Assembly (NCBI GenBank): GCA_028293725.1
Contig: JAQGOE010000243.1
Location: 20,318-84,317, forward strand
Direction of reading: 5' to 3'
DNA length: 64,000 nucleotides
Origin: Gammaproteobacteria bacterium
GTDB taxonomy: Bacteria; Pseudomonadota; Gammaproteobacteria; Steroidobacterales; Steroidobacteraceae
Below the pieces are notes generated by a model that saw nothing but the letters and a program-made list of their open reading frames with translations, made no database searches and was not told the DNA's origin. Position numbers and translations under genes: made by a program. Shown in pieces: positions 34,991 through 44,419 of the stretch; position 1 is the first letter of the stretch; each line of letters starts with the position of its first letter.

Positions 34991-37039
34991 ATGGGGAACA
35001 CGCGTAGAAATCGGAGGAAGTGGGCAGTCAGCGCAGCGGCGTTGTCGGTCACGCTTGCCGCTGCCACGGCAGGCCTGGCGAACGAGACGCAGGATCACGA
35101 TCACGAAGCGGAGGCGCTCGTCCGCACCGAATCACCGATCAAGCACGTCATCATTCTCATCGGTGAGAATCGCGGCACCGACCACACCTTCGGCGTCTAC
35201 AAGCCGAAAGGCCGCGGCCAGACGATCTCGAACCTGCTTTCCAAGGGTATCGTGGAGAAGGACGGCTCCCCGGGCCCCAACTTCGCGCAGGCCCAACAAT
35301 TCCAGGTCGCGCCGCAGGCGGCGTACTACATCGGCGCTCCTAAAAAGGCCAAGACCCTTTACGGTAATCGCGGCCAGATGCCCCAGCCCAACACGGCCGG
35401 CACCCCATCTGCCCAGGGCGCGACCGCCGCTCCGTTCCTGCCCGCCGTAGTGGCGGCAGTGCCCACGATCGACCCGAGCCCGGACTTCGGCCCACTCACC
35501 GATACCATCCTGACGACAGGCGCCACAGGCCTGGCTGCGAACTCGCTCGATACCCGCGTACCCGATGCCGGCATCCTGCCCAACGGTCCATACGTTCTGC
35601 AGGGACTCAATCTCAGCGACGACGACTACACAGGCGACACGACCCATCGGTTCTACCAGGCCTGGCAGCAGTCCGATTGCAGCATCGCCAATGCCACTCG
35701 CGCGAATCCCGCGGGGTGCCTCAACGACCTGTTCCCCTTCGTGATGGCGACCTACAACCTCAACGACAGCAAGACTCCGGCTGTCCAGGGTAACTTCAGC
35801 GAAGGCAACTCGATGGGGTTCTATGATGCCGAGCAGGAGGAAGTCTCGACGCTGAAGACGCTCGCCGACCGGTTCAGCCTGAGCGACAACTTCCACCAGT
35901 CCTTCCAGGGCGGCACCGGCGCGAATCACTTCATGTTCGGCACCGGCGATGCCGGCTTCTGGAGCGACGGCAAGGGCAATGCCATCACGCCACCGGCCAA
36001 CGCGATCGCCAACCCCAACCCGGTGGCGGGCACGACCAACAAGTACACGGCCGACAATAACTTCAGCAACTGCTCGAACTTCGCGCAGCCGGGCGTCGCT
36101 CCGATCGTGAGCTACCTCGAGGCACTGCCGTACCGCGCCGAGCCGAACTGCGCGCCCGGCCACTACTACATGTTGGATAACACCAACCCGGGCTTCTTCC
36201 CGAACGGCTTCCAGGCACCCGCGCCGGCCACGCAGAGCATGTTGCCCCCTTCGCCGGTCCGGACGATCGGCGATGCGCTCAACGAGAAGAACATCAGCTG
36301 GGCCTATTTCGGCGGCGGCTACAACGACGCTGTCGCTCTGTCGAACGACGCGGTAGCAGCCGGGACCGCCGCGACGCTCAACTCGTCGACGGCCATGGGC
36401 TTGGCCGCGCTCTCCGACCCCGCTCATGAACTCGGCATCGCCTACTGCCAGATCTGCAATCCCTTCCAGTATGCGACCTCGATCATGGGGAACACGGCCC
36501 AGCGGGCCGCCCATATCAAGGACACCGTCGACCTGCTAACCGACATCAAGAGCAACACCCTGCCGGCGGTCTCCATAGGCAAGCCGGACGGACTGCTCGA
36601 CGGCCATCCGCAATCCTCCAAGATCGATCTGTTCGAGGCCTATGTGCAGCAGGTACTCGATGCGCTCGAGGCCAATCCGAAGCTCAAGGCCACCACTGCG
36701 GTGTTCATCACCTGGGACGAGGCCGGCGGCTACTATGACTCGGGCTTCATCCAGCCGATCGACTTCTTCGGTGACGGCCCGCGCATTCCCCTGCTGGTGC
36801 TCTCCCCGTACACCACCGGCGGCAAGGTCAATCACGCGTACAGCGACCATGTCTCGCTCCTGAAGTTCATCGAGCGCAACTGGCACCTCCGTCCGCTGAC
36901 CGATCGCAGCCGCGACAACCTGCCGAACCCGCGCATGCGGTTCGAAGAGCCGTACGTGCCTGCCAACATGCCGGCGCTGGACGACCTGTTCGACATGTTC
37001 GACTTCGACCATGCGGTCAACCAGAGTTACCTGCAGTAA
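34991..37039 (+). CDS. Secreted phosphoesterase (phospholipase C / acid phosphatase AcpA family)
   Basis: A 682-residue member of the bacterial phosphoesterase family (phospholipase C, AcpA). Signal peptide: RRKWAVSAAALSVTLAAATAGLANE. The metal-binding start IKHVIILIGENRGTDHTFGVY and the C-terminal FITWDEAGGYYDSG, with GPRIPLLVLSPYTTGGKVNHAYSDHVSLLKFIE, supply the active-site Glu, Asn, Asp and His residues. Non-haemolytic PLCs and acid phosphatases share them, so the substrate (phospholipid or phosphomonoester) cannot be chosen. The long middle part (residues 130-330) is rich in Ala, Pro, Gly and Asn. Overlaps the next gene by 29 bp. Confidence 0.88.
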   Translation: MGNTRRNRRKWAVSAAALSVTLAAATAGLANETQDHDHEAEALVRTESPIKHVIILIGENRGTDHTFGVYKPKGRGQTISNLLSKGIVEKDGSPGPNFAQAQQFQVAPQAAYYIGAPKKAKTLYGNRGQMPQPNTAGTPSAQGATAAPFLPAVVAAVPTIDPSPDFGPLTDTILTTGATGLAANSLDTRVPDAGILPNGPYVLQGLNLSDDDYTGDTTHRFYQAWQQSDCSIANATRANPAGCLNDLFPFVMATYNLNDSKTPAVQGNFSEGNSMGFYDAEQEEVSTLKTLADRFSLSDNFHQSFQGGTGANHFMFGTGDAGFWSDGKGNAITPPANAIANPNPVAGTTNKYTADNNFSNCSNFAQPGVAPIVSYLEALPYRAEPNCAPGHYYMLDNTNPGFFPNGFQAPAPATQSMLPPSPVRTIGDALNEKNISWAYFGGGYNDAVALSNDAVAAGTAATLNSSTAMGLAALSDPAHELGIAYCQICNPFQYATSIMGNTAQRAAHIKDTVDLLTDIKSNTLPAVSIGKPDGLLDGHPQSSKIDLFEAYVQQVLDALEANPKLKATTAVFITWDEAGGYYDSGFIQPIDFFGDGPRIPLLVLSPYTTGGKVNHAYSDHVSLLKFIERNWHLRPLTDRSRDNLPNPRMRFEEPYVPANMPALDDLFDMFDFDHAVNQSYLQ

Positions 37040-37682
37040 GGTACTGCTCCTCGCGTGTGCCGGAGCGTTTGCTGAAACGCCTCCGGCACACGACTTCTGT
37101 GCGGATATTGTCAGCCGCGACGCTAGCGGCACGGCGACGGACAGTGGCGGCAGGGTATTTGTTTCGAACGGCAAGGTGCGTATAGAGCCAACCAACACGC
37201 CGGCCGGCTTTTTTCTCATCGATGGAGCAGCGGCGACTGCCCTGTTCGTGCGGCCGGCCCAGCAGGTGTTCATGGATGCCAGGCAATCCAGTCGCCTCAC
37301 CCAGATTTTCCTTCCGGTCGACCCGAACGTCCCCTGCTCACAATGGCAGGCGGCGGCGCGCAATGCGGGCGTACCCAACGCCGGCAGTGACTGGCATTGC
37401 GAACGTATCGACACTGCTCCCGTCGACGGCCATGACACCACCATTCAATACACAGTCGTGTCCCCAAACCGGGAATCCACTCAACGCTGGATCGATACGG
37501 CTCTCGATTTCCCGGTAAAGCTGCGCCAGTCAGACGGGGCAACCCTGGCGCTCGAGCACATTCGAGTCGAGCCGCAACCGGCCAGTCTGTTCACGGTGCC
37601 CGCGAGCTATCGGAAATCAGATCCGCGGGCCCTCATCGACCGCATCAAGCAAAGCGATGTCTGGGCCGAGCCACCGAAGTAG
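37011..37682 (+). CDS. Exported protein of unknown function (DUF4412-like)
   Basis: A 223-residue protein with a signal peptide (VLLLACAGAFAETPP) whose start lies 29 bp inside the phosphoesterase gene, so the two are likely co-transcribed. The mature part has HDFCADIVSRDASG, SGGRVFVSNGKVRIEPTNTPAGFFLIDGAAATALFVRPAQQVFM and LFTVPASYRKSDP, a pattern like DUF4412 or LolA-type beta proteins. Cysteines near 30, 108 and 128 may pair. No catalytic motif seen. Confidence 0.72.
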   Translation: MRSTRVTCSKVLLLACAGAFAETPPAHDFCADIVSRDASGTATDSGGRVFVSNGKVRIEPTNTPAGFFLIDGAAATALFVRPAQQVFMDARQSSRLTQIFLPVDPNVPCSQWQAAARNAGVPNAGSDWHCERIDTAPVDGHDTTIQYTVVSPNRESTQRWIDTALDFPVKLRQSDGATLALEHIRVEPQPASLFTVPASYRKSDPRALIDRIKQSDVWAEPPK

Positions 37683-37776
37683 CGGTTAGACATAAGCTGC
37701 CGGGCCGTGAGCTGGCGCACGGTACCGGGACCGAAATCTGGTCCGGCAGGTGCCAATCCCCTATGGTGTCAGCACT

Positions 37777-38010
37777 ATGAGTTACACCTCCGGCATCGGT
37801 AACGGGTCCGACGCTGTGCAAAATGCACTGCTCGGGATCAACCGCGGCATGGCGAATTTCTCGCAGGACGCTCAAACCGTCGCGCAAGGCGGCGCGGTCA
37901 CCGGCGCTCTCGTCGATGCGCAACAACAGGCCCTGGATGTGAAGGCCTCGGCAACCGCGCTGTCCATCGCGGACCAGACGCTAGGCACACTCCTCGACAT
38001 CAAGGCCTGA
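37777..38010 (+). CDS. Small protein resembling a flagellar rod/hook C-terminal helix
   Basis: A 77-residue soluble helical protein. Its C-terminal half (LVDAQQQALDVKASATALSIADQTLGTLLDIKA) matches the coiled-coil end of flagellar axial proteins such as FlgC and FlgE, where heptads of Ala, Leu and Val pack into the rod. The N-terminal part SDAVQNALLGINRGMANFSQDAQTVAQ also fits axial N-termini. Free-standing short copies occur in other proteobacteria and are of unknown use. No flagellar gene is near. The ATG at 37777 has only a weak GGTG upstream. Confidence 0.6.
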   Translation: MSYTSGIGNGSDAVQNALLGINRGMANFSQDAQTVAQGGAVTGALVDAQQQALDVKASATALSIADQTLGTLLDIKA

Positions 38011-38016
38011 CATCGC

Positions 38017-40329
38017 TCAACCTTTACGGGCGAGTCCCCGCTGCCGGCAGCGCTTGAAGCGCTCCAGGAGCGCAAGGTAGGTCGTCTCTTCAGTGGGCCC
38101 GATGCCGATCCATTCGATCGTCATGGCGTCCAGCTGTTTTTCATCGGCACTGACACCCTGTCCCATGCCTTGCATCAGGCGCTGCACCTGGTACTCGCGG
38201 CGTAGGGTCTGATCCTCTGGCGGAGTCGCCTGATCTGTCAGGATTTCCGCTCGAATGCACAGCGTTCTCAACACCGTCTCGTTCGCCTCGAAATCGCGCG
38301 AGTCATCTCTCACGAGTGCTTTCTTGACGGCTTCCAGGCCGCCTTTCGGCCATTGTCCGACAGCGGCGATGTAAGCTTCCGCCGCCTGCTTCAAGGCGTC
38401 TCGCTCGTCCGCATCCAAGTCCCGGGCGACCGCCGCGCGATACGCTCTAACTCGGTTCGCCGCGTCGAGAAGATCGGTCCAACTCCGCTCCGCGTTGCTC
38501 GCTTCCTGTCGGGCGACGGATCTTTCACAACGCTCCAGCGCACGCTCGAATCTTGCGCGCAGTCCGCGCTCATCGCTCCTCGGCAACTCACCCGCGTCTT
38601 CGAATGCGACACGCAGATCCGGAATCCGCCCCGCGCCCTCCAACAACTGCGCGCCGGAAAGCGCCGCGATCTTCTCGATCTCTTCACAGACGGAACCGGC
38701 CTTGGCCTTGTTGGCATCGAGTCCCGCGCTGTGCTCGGCGAACACCTGCTGCCGCTTTTGGAACACGGCATCGCAATGTTGCCTGAACTCCTCCCACAAC
38801 CGCTGACCTTCGTCGCGCGGCACCAACCCAACCTCTTTCCATTTCAGTTGCAGGGCCTTCACCTCATCGATCGCTTTGCGGCTGTCCTCGGCGGCGATGA
38901 GCCGCTCAGCGCGCTCGACGAGCGAGCGTCTCTCTTTGAGGTTGCGGGCGTACTCGGCATCCAGGCGGCCCTGCAGATTGGCCGTCAGAGCGGCAAATTG
39001 CTCCTGCACGGCTTTGCCGGCAGCGCGGTCCACAGGAGCGTGTCCGCGCCACTCCTGTTTGGATTCGCGCAGCGCCACGGCGACCGTGCGCCAGTCAGGC
39101 TGCTCCCAGTCGTGGCCTGACTCGAAGGCGGCCAGCCGCTGCAACAACGCTACGCGCCGCTGCAGATTCTCCTGCCTCACCAGCGATTGCGCCTCGAAAT
39201 AGTCGCGGCAGGGTTGATAGGCCTTTTGTGCCGCCTCCTGGAAGCGTTGCCAGTCGGCCTCGACATTCTCGCCGGCCCCTTTGCTGAGCGTCCGCCACTC
39301 CTCCTGCAGTCCCTTGATCCGATCGGCGAGCGCCACGGGCTCCATCGTAGCCCCCACCAGCGACTCCATTTCCTCCATCAGCTCGATACGTTTCGGCGCG
39401 ACCGAGAAGCTCTTCCAGTCCTTGAGCTCGGTCAGCTTTTTGTCCAACAACTGCAGCGAGGTGGCCAGATGAGGTGGCAGCGGTGGCGAGGCTGGGAGCT
39501 TTTCCTCGATCGCGCGCCGCAAGCCAGCCGCCCGCCCGGTGCTCCCTTCGTCCAATGCGCCGTGGGCCTTGCGGATCAGCCCGCCGATCTGGCGCAGGAG
39601 CAGCGATTCGGCCTCCTTTTTTTCGGCCCACGCCTTGCGCTCCGCCGCCTCCGTTTCAGCTCGTTCGGCAGCCGTCGCCGCGGCGGTTTTTTCCGCCAAC
39701 TCTCGTTGACGCTGCGCCTCGGCAGCCGCATTGGCTGCGGCCAGCTCTCGCGAGGCCACCGCGGCGATCTGCCGCAAATGCTGGGCAATCACCTCGCGCG
39801 AACGGTCGATAGCGTCCTGGACCTTTTGCTGAACGCCCGGCTCAGCATCCGCTGCCACTGCGCTCCAGCGAGCCTGGTGCTGCTCCAACGTTGCCGTAAA
39901 CAAGGGATCGTAGGGTCGGTGACTGTGTCGCTCGACGGCGGCCGCGGCCGCGGTGATTTCGGCCTGGTGCAGCTCATGCTGGCGCGCCTGCTCCAGCAGA
40001 GCTTCGCGCTTACCGGTGAGGATCCTGTAGACGCTTTTGTCGTTCCCGCCTCTGACGTCCTTGATGAGTTGCCGGAGCTGAGCGAGGTCCTCGACGGCCT
40101 GGGCGGCCTGCTGGCGGATCCTGGTAGAAGTGCCTTCGAGAACGAGCCGGCCCACGGTGCCGGCGTCACGTGCTTCGAGGGCAGCCTGCAGCTCAGCCTC
40201 TTCCCTGGCCGCGACTAGCGCCCGATCGGGGACGTTCGGCGCCGGACGCGGGGGCTCGAGGCTCTGGGGAGGGTTTTCCGGCGGTAAGGAAGCGGGCGCT
40301 TTACGAAAAAGGCGCGAGAACAACGACAT
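38017..40329 (-). CDS. DUF349 family coiled-coil protein
   Basis: A 770-residue cytoplasmic protein made almost wholly of charged helices. At least three DUF349 units are recognisable by their Trp-rich start: WRTLSKGAGENVEADWQRFQEAAQ, WRGHAPVDRAAGKAVQEQF and WKEVGLVPRDEGQRLWEEFRQHCDAVFQKR. An Ala/Glu/Arg-rich coiled coil (about 190-260) precedes them. The N-terminal 30 residues are Pro-rich. DUF349 proteins are common in Gammaproteobacteria and Actinobacteria and their role is not settled. It converges on the small helical protein with a 6-bp gap. Nothing links it to a pathway. Confidence 0.88.
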   Translation of the reverse strand: MSLFSRLFRKAPASLPPENPPQSLEPPRPAPNVPDRALVAAREEAELQAALEARDAGTVGRLVLEGTSTRIRQQAAQAVEDLAQLRQLIKDVRGGNDKSVYRILTGKREALLEQARQHELHQAEITAAAAAVERHSHRPYDPLFTATLEQHQARWSAVAADAEPGVQQKVQDAIDRSREVIAQHLRQIAAVASRELAAANAAAEAQRQRELAEKTAAATAAERAETEAAERKAWAEKKEAESLLLRQIGGLIRKAHGALDEGSTGRAAGLRRAIEEKLPASPPLPPHLATSLQLLDKKLTELKDWKSFSVAPKRIELMEEMESLVGATMEPVALADRIKGLQEEWRTLSKGAGENVEADWQRFQEAAQKAYQPCRDYFEAQSLVRQENLQRRVALLQRLAAFESGHDWEQPDWRTVAVALRESKQEWRGHAPVDRAAGKAVQEQFAALTANLQGRLDAEYARNLKERRSLVERAERLIAAEDSRKAIDEVKALQLKWKEVGLVPRDEGQRLWEEFRQHCDAVFQKRQQVFAEHSAGLDANKAKAGSVCEEIEKIAALSGAQLLEGAGRIPDLRVAFEDAGELPRSDERGLRARFERALERCERSVARQEASNAERSWTDLLDAANRVRAYRAAVARDLDADERDALKQAAEAYIAAVGQWPKGGLEAVKKALVRDDSRDFEANETVLRTLCIRAEILTDQATPPEDQTLRREYQVQRLMQGMGQGVSADEKQLDAMTIEWIGIGPTEETTYLALLERFKRCRQRGLARKG

Positions 40330-40432
40330 CTAGGGGCCCTCGACTCTTCAGAATCCACTTTGAACGGCCCTATTCTATCCCGGACGCGCCAGCCGTCGTG
40401 ACCGCAGCCGCAAGCGTGATAATGTTCAGGCC

Positions 40433-41365
40433 GTGAAGCACCAGCACACGATTCATCAACAGCACCACGGTTGGGATAACAGTCTGCCCGCCGTGTTAAA
40501 GATCGCGCCCGGTGAATCGCTCGAATTTGATGTAGCGGAGGCTTCCGGGGGTCAGCTCTCGGCCGACTCCAACGTCGCCGACGTCGCGCGCCTGGATCTC
40601 GGCAAGGTCAATCCGCTGGCAGGACCGGTTTTCATCGACGGCGCCGAGCCTGGCGATGTCCTGAAAGTAACCCTGTTGTCGTTCACGCCCTCGGGGTGGG
40701 GTTGGACGGCCAACATTCCCGGTTTCGGCCTGCTGGCGGATGAGTTCAAGCACCCCGCCCTGCAGATCTGGCGCTACGACCCGATCTCGCTGGCACCCGC
40801 ATTATTCGGCCGTTGGGCACGAGTCCCGCTGAAGCCTTTCACCGGAACGATCGGTGTCGCTCCGGCCGCTCCAGGTCATCACAGTGTCGTCCCCCCGCGC
40901 CGGGTGGGAGGCAACATGGATGTCCGGGACATTGCCTTGGGCACCGAATTGTTTCTCCCGGTCGAAGTTGCGGGCGCCTTGTTTTCCGTAGGCGACACTC
41001 ACGCGGCGCAGGGCGACGGGGAGGTGTGCGGCACGGCGATCGAAAGCCCGATGCGGGTTGCACTGCAGTTCGATTTGCTCAAACAAGTTCCGCTGGCCTA
41101 TCCGAGATTCAGGACGCCGGGTCCCGTGACGCGCCACCTCGACGCGCAAGGTTATGATGCGACAACGGGTATCGGCCCCGACTTGATGCAAGCGGCGCGT
41201 GCGGCGGTGAGCTCGATGATCGACCTCCTCGGGCGGGAGCGGGGCATGCCTGCGATCGACGCCTATATGTTGTGTAGCGTTTGTGGCGATCTGCGCATCA
41301 GCGAGATCGTGGACGTGCCGAATTGGACGGTGTCCTTCTATCTGCCGCGTATCGTGTTTGCCTAG
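40433..41365 (+). CDS. Acetamidase/formamidase family protein
   Basis: A 310-residue member of the FmdA/AmdA family of metal amidases, which hydrolyse formamide or acetamide to ammonia and the acid. The start (GTG) gives HTIHQQHHGWDNSLPAVLKIAPGE, the family's N-terminal motif, followed by DLGKVNPLAGPVFIDGAEPGDVLKVTL, GNMDVRDIALGTELFLPVEVAGALFSVGDTHAAQGDGEVCGTAIE (metal-binding Asp, His and Glu) and YMLCSVCGDLRISEIVD. About 310 residues is the short form of the family. No amide transporter is adjacent; substrate is inferred only. Confidence 0.88.
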   Translation: MKHQHTIHQQHHGWDNSLPAVLKIAPGESLEFDVAEASGGQLSADSNVADVARLDLGKVNPLAGPVFIDGAEPGDVLKVTLLSFTPSGWGWTANIPGFGLLADEFKHPALQIWRYDPISLAPALFGRWARVPLKPFTGTIGVAPAAPGHHSVVPPRRVGGNMDVRDIALGTELFLPVEVAGALFSVGDTHAAQGDGEVCGTAIESPMRVALQFDLLKQVPLAYPRFRTPGPVTRHLDAQGYDATTGIGPDLMQAARAAVSSMIDLLGRERGMPAIDAYMLCSVCGDLRISEIVDVPNWTVSFYLPRIVFA

Positions 41366-41499
41366 CGTTAGTGCAAACAGTCCGCTGACGCTCCGAGGCC
41401 TCGACCACGCACAGCACCCTTGCGCAGGATCTCGTTCTTTTAATCTATCCTTGTTCGTTAGATGCTACCCGACTTGAACACCGAGCGGAACAGACCCCT

Positions 41500-42207
41500 A
41501 TGAACGAACCGACCCGCCTGAAAATGGCGCAGCCCATTCACGCCCTCGGCACGGGCACCCGCGAAAGCGCCAAGCAGATCTTGAGCCGCCTCGAGCCCGG
41601 CGTGACTTTCATGATGGGTGACGACCCCGCGTTGCCCCCGATGCCCCGGGCGCCGCGGCTGCTCGACTTCTTTCGGCTACGCTTCGATGAAACCACCCGC
41701 CAACATCTGACCCAGAGCGCGAAACTGGCTCTCGATGGCGGTCACGAGGAAAAAGTCGTGATGGCTTGCCTGTTGCACGACATCTCCATGGGCGGCCTGA
41801 TGCGCACCGATCACGGCTACTGGGGTGCGCAACTCATCGGGCCTTACGTCTCGGAGGAGATCGCCTGGGCCGTGAAACACCACCAGGCGTTGCGCTACTT
41901 CGCCGACGAGAGTGTCGGATATCGCTACCCGCCGGAGTACGTGCGCTTTTTCGGTGCGGACTACCAGCCCCCCGAATACATCCGCCAGGCGCACGACTAC
42001 GCTCGTAACCATCGCTGGTACATGACATCGCGGCTGGTCACGCTCAACGACAAGTATGCTTTCGAGGCCGGGGTGCAGGTCGACCTGGAAATCTTCACGG
42101 ACCTCATCGGGCGTCACTTCCGCGAACCCAAGGAAGGCTTAGGGTTTGACGGCTCGGAATCGGCGCACATGTGGCGCACCATGATCTGGCCCAACAACTT
42201 TCTTTGA
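41500..42207 (+). CDS. HD-domain protein
   Basis: A 235-residue soluble protein with an HD-type phosphohydrolase core: GHEEKVVMACLLHDIS (the His-Asp pair), the second pair AVKHHQALRYFADE and a later Asp in TLNDKYAF. Such proteins bind metals and cleave phosphate or oxygenate small polyols (as in inositol oxygenase-like members). MPRAPRLLDFFRLRFDETTRQHLTQSA precedes the core. It lies 18 bp upstream of the prolyl oligopeptidase and may be co-transcribed. Not close to any named HD family I recognise. Confidence 0.7.
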   Translation: MNEPTRLKMAQPIHALGTGTRESAKQILSRLEPGVTFMMGDDPALPPMPRAPRLLDFFRLRFDETTRQHLTQSAKLALDGGHEEKVVMACLLHDISMGGLMRTDHGYWGAQLIGPYVSEEIAWAVKHHQALRYFADESVGYRYPPEYVRFFGADYQPPEYIRQAHDYARNHRWYMTSRLVTLNDKYAFEAGVQVDLEIFTDLIGRHFREPKEGLGFDGSESAHMWRTMIWPNNFL

Positions 42208-42225
42208 TCCGCCGCGGTGACCAGC

Positions 42226-44412
42226 ATGCGAACAACAATCAATCGTCGCCAGCTCATCATAGGTACGGGGGCTGCGCTCATCGCGGCTGAAGCCAGGGCG
42301 GCCGCACAGGCGAGCGGCCCGGGCGAGGCGATTCCTCCCGCCCCGATCGCGCGCGTCGAGCCGGTCAAGGATACCTACTTCGGCGAGACTCTGACTGATC
42401 CCTACCGGTGGATGGAGAACGACAAGGACGCCGACTGGCTGCCCTATCTGAAGGGCCAGAACGACCACACCCGCGGCGTGCTGGGGCGGATTCCCGGACG
42501 GGACGCGCTGCTGCGGCGGATCCAACAGTTATCCGGCGACACCGTCGCGACCCGTGACGTACAACGCGCCGGCGGAAAATTGTTTTTCGAGCAGCGGCCG
42601 CTCGGCGCCGACAACTTCAAACTGTTCGTGCGTGAGAACGGGCAGGTGCGCACATTGGTCGACCCGACCGCACTGGGACAACTCGCCGGCGCCGGGCACA
42701 TCTCGCTCGACTGGTGGAGCGCCTCGCCGGACGGCACTCGACTCGTCTATGGTCTCTCCAAGGATGGGAGCGAGGATTCGATCCTGCACGTCATGCGGGT
42801 TGCCGACGGGCAGGACCTGCCCGACCGGATACCCGGCACGGAAGAGGCCGATCCCCAATGGCTCGATGACGGCAGTGGCTTTTTCTACAACCAGCTCACC
42901 GGTGCGGTCGGCACGCCGGACCGCTATCTCGATAGTGTCGCCCGATTTCACCACCTCGGTACCGACCCGGCGCTCGATCCCATCGTCATGAAGCGCGGAC
43001 TGACTCCGAGCGTCAGCTTCGAGCGCATCCAGAGGCCCTATGTCAGGACCTTCCTGGGAGCGCGCCACGTTCTGTTGATTCTCGCGGACGTGCGGCCGGA
43101 AAGCCGCGTGTTGATCGCGCCCTTGGCGGATGTCATCGCCAACAAGGCACACTGGACCGCCGTGGCCGGCTTCGAGGATGAAGTTACCGGCGCTGAGATC
43201 GACCGGGATGGCCTGTATCTGTTGGCGAACAAAGGCACGCCGCGCGGCCGCATCCTGCGTACCCCGGTACAGTCTCCGCAGTTGAGCCAGGCGAAAGAAC
43301 TCGTCCCGCAAAGCGCGCGAGTGATTGAATCACTGGCGCGGGCGAAGGACGGCCTGTATCTGAAAATCATGGACGGCGGCATCAACCGCCTCGAGCGAAT
43401 GCGCTGGGACGGGCATGTCGAGGAAATCGCCCTGCCCTTCGACGGCACCCTGAGTGCGCTCGAGACCGAGCCCGATACGGATGGCGCGTTGTTTTCTTTC
43501 CAGGGCTGGCTCACCCCGTCGGATATCTGGGCAACCGATGCCCAGGGCCACGTCAAGGCCACCGGCCTGACACCCAAACCCGCCATCGATGTCAGTGCCT
43601 ACGAGTCCGTGCGCGCTTTCGCCACCGCGAAGGACGGAACCCGGATCCCCTACTCTCTGATCTATAAGAAAGGCATCGAGCTCGATGGCAGCAACCCGGT
43701 GTGGATCAGTGCCTACGGATCCTATGGATCTCCCGGCTATACGCCGACCTTCGCGGGCCGCTCGCTCGCCCTTATCGATGCCGGATTCATTGTCGGCTAT
43801 GCAGCCGTCCGTGGCGGCGGAGAATACGGCCGCGAGTGGCACAAAGCCGGACAACTGACCAACAAGCCCAACACCTGGCGTGACCTGATCGCCGTCTGCG
43901 AGGAGTTGTGCGCAAAGAAGTACACCTCGCCCGCCAAGCTCACCATCGGCGGTAGATCCGCCGGCGGCATTACGGTGGGCCGCGCGATGACCGAGCGCCC
44001 TGACCTGTTCGCCGCGGTGATCGATGGTGTAGGTTGGTCGAACCCACTGCGCTATGTGGCGGAACAGAACGGCTACGGAGAGGAGCCCGAATGGGGCGCC
44101 ATCGCGGAAGAGTCGGGTTACCGCGCCTTGAAAAGCATCGACAGCTACCAGGCGGTACGCGACGGGGTGCCCTATCCGGCGGTCCTCCTGACTACGGGGG
44201 TGACCGATCCTCGCGTCGCACCCTTTCATGTTGCCAAAATGACAGCGCGGCTCCAGGCGGCCAGTAAATCCGGCAAGCCGATTCTGCTGCGCGTCGACTA
44301 CGACGCCGGCCATGGCATCGGCTCGACTCGCGCCCAACAGGATCGGGAAGCGGCCGATACCTATGCGTTCCTGCTCTGGCGGACGGGGGTCCCGGGATAT
44401 CAGCCGGCGTAG
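42226..44412 (+). CDS. Prolyl oligopeptidase family serine peptidase, Tat-exported
   Basis: A 728-residue S9A peptidase that should cut short peptides after proline (or, as oligopeptidase B, after basic residues). A twin-arginine signal (TINRRQLIIGTGAALIAAEARA) exports it. The N-terminal DPYRWMENDKDADWLPYLKGQN precedes a beta-propeller, and the catalytic domain has the nucleophile Ser in GGRSAGG, Asp in TGVTDPRV and His in DAGHGIG. The ATG at 42226 has GGTGA at a suitable distance; a GTG at 42217 is in frame. Convergent with the alpha-galactosidase. Confidence 0.92.
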   Translation: MRTTINRRQLIIGTGAALIAAEARAAAQASGPGEAIPPAPIARVEPVKDTYFGETLTDPYRWMENDKDADWLPYLKGQNDHTRGVLGRIPGRDALLRRIQQLSGDTVATRDVQRAGGKLFFEQRPLGADNFKLFVRENGQVRTLVDPTALGQLAGAGHISLDWWSASPDGTRLVYGLSKDGSEDSILHVMRVADGQDLPDRIPGTEEADPQWLDDGSGFFYNQLTGAVGTPDRYLDSVARFHHLGTDPALDPIVMKRGLTPSVSFERIQRPYVRTFLGARHVLLILADVRPESRVLIAPLADVIANKAHWTAVAGFEDEVTGAEIDRDGLYLLANKGTPRGRILRTPVQSPQLSQAKELVPQSARVIESLARAKDGLYLKIMDGGINRLERMRWDGHVEEIALPFDGTLSALETEPDTDGALFSFQGWLTPSDIWATDAQGHVKATGLTPKPAIDVSAYESVRAFATAKDGTRIPYSLIYKKGIELDGSNPVWISAYGSYGSPGYTPTFAGRSLALIDAGFIVGYAAVRGGGEYGREWHKAGQLTNKPNTWRDLIAVCEELCAKKYTSPAKLTIGGRSAGGITVGRAMTERPDLFAAVIDGVGWSNPLRYVAEQNGYGEEPEWGAIAEESGYRALKSIDSYQAVRDGVPYPAVLLTTGVTDPRVAPFHVAKMTARLQAASKSGKPILLRVDYDAGHGIGSTRAQQDREAADTYAFLLWRTGVPGYQPA

Positions 44413-44419
44413 AACTCTC

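Noticed and set aside
35132..36514. Long 460-codon open frame on the minus strand opposite the phosphoesterase
   Set aside because: GC-rich antisense of a clearly conserved enzyme; its translation is Val/Gly/Arg-rich with no family motif or signal.
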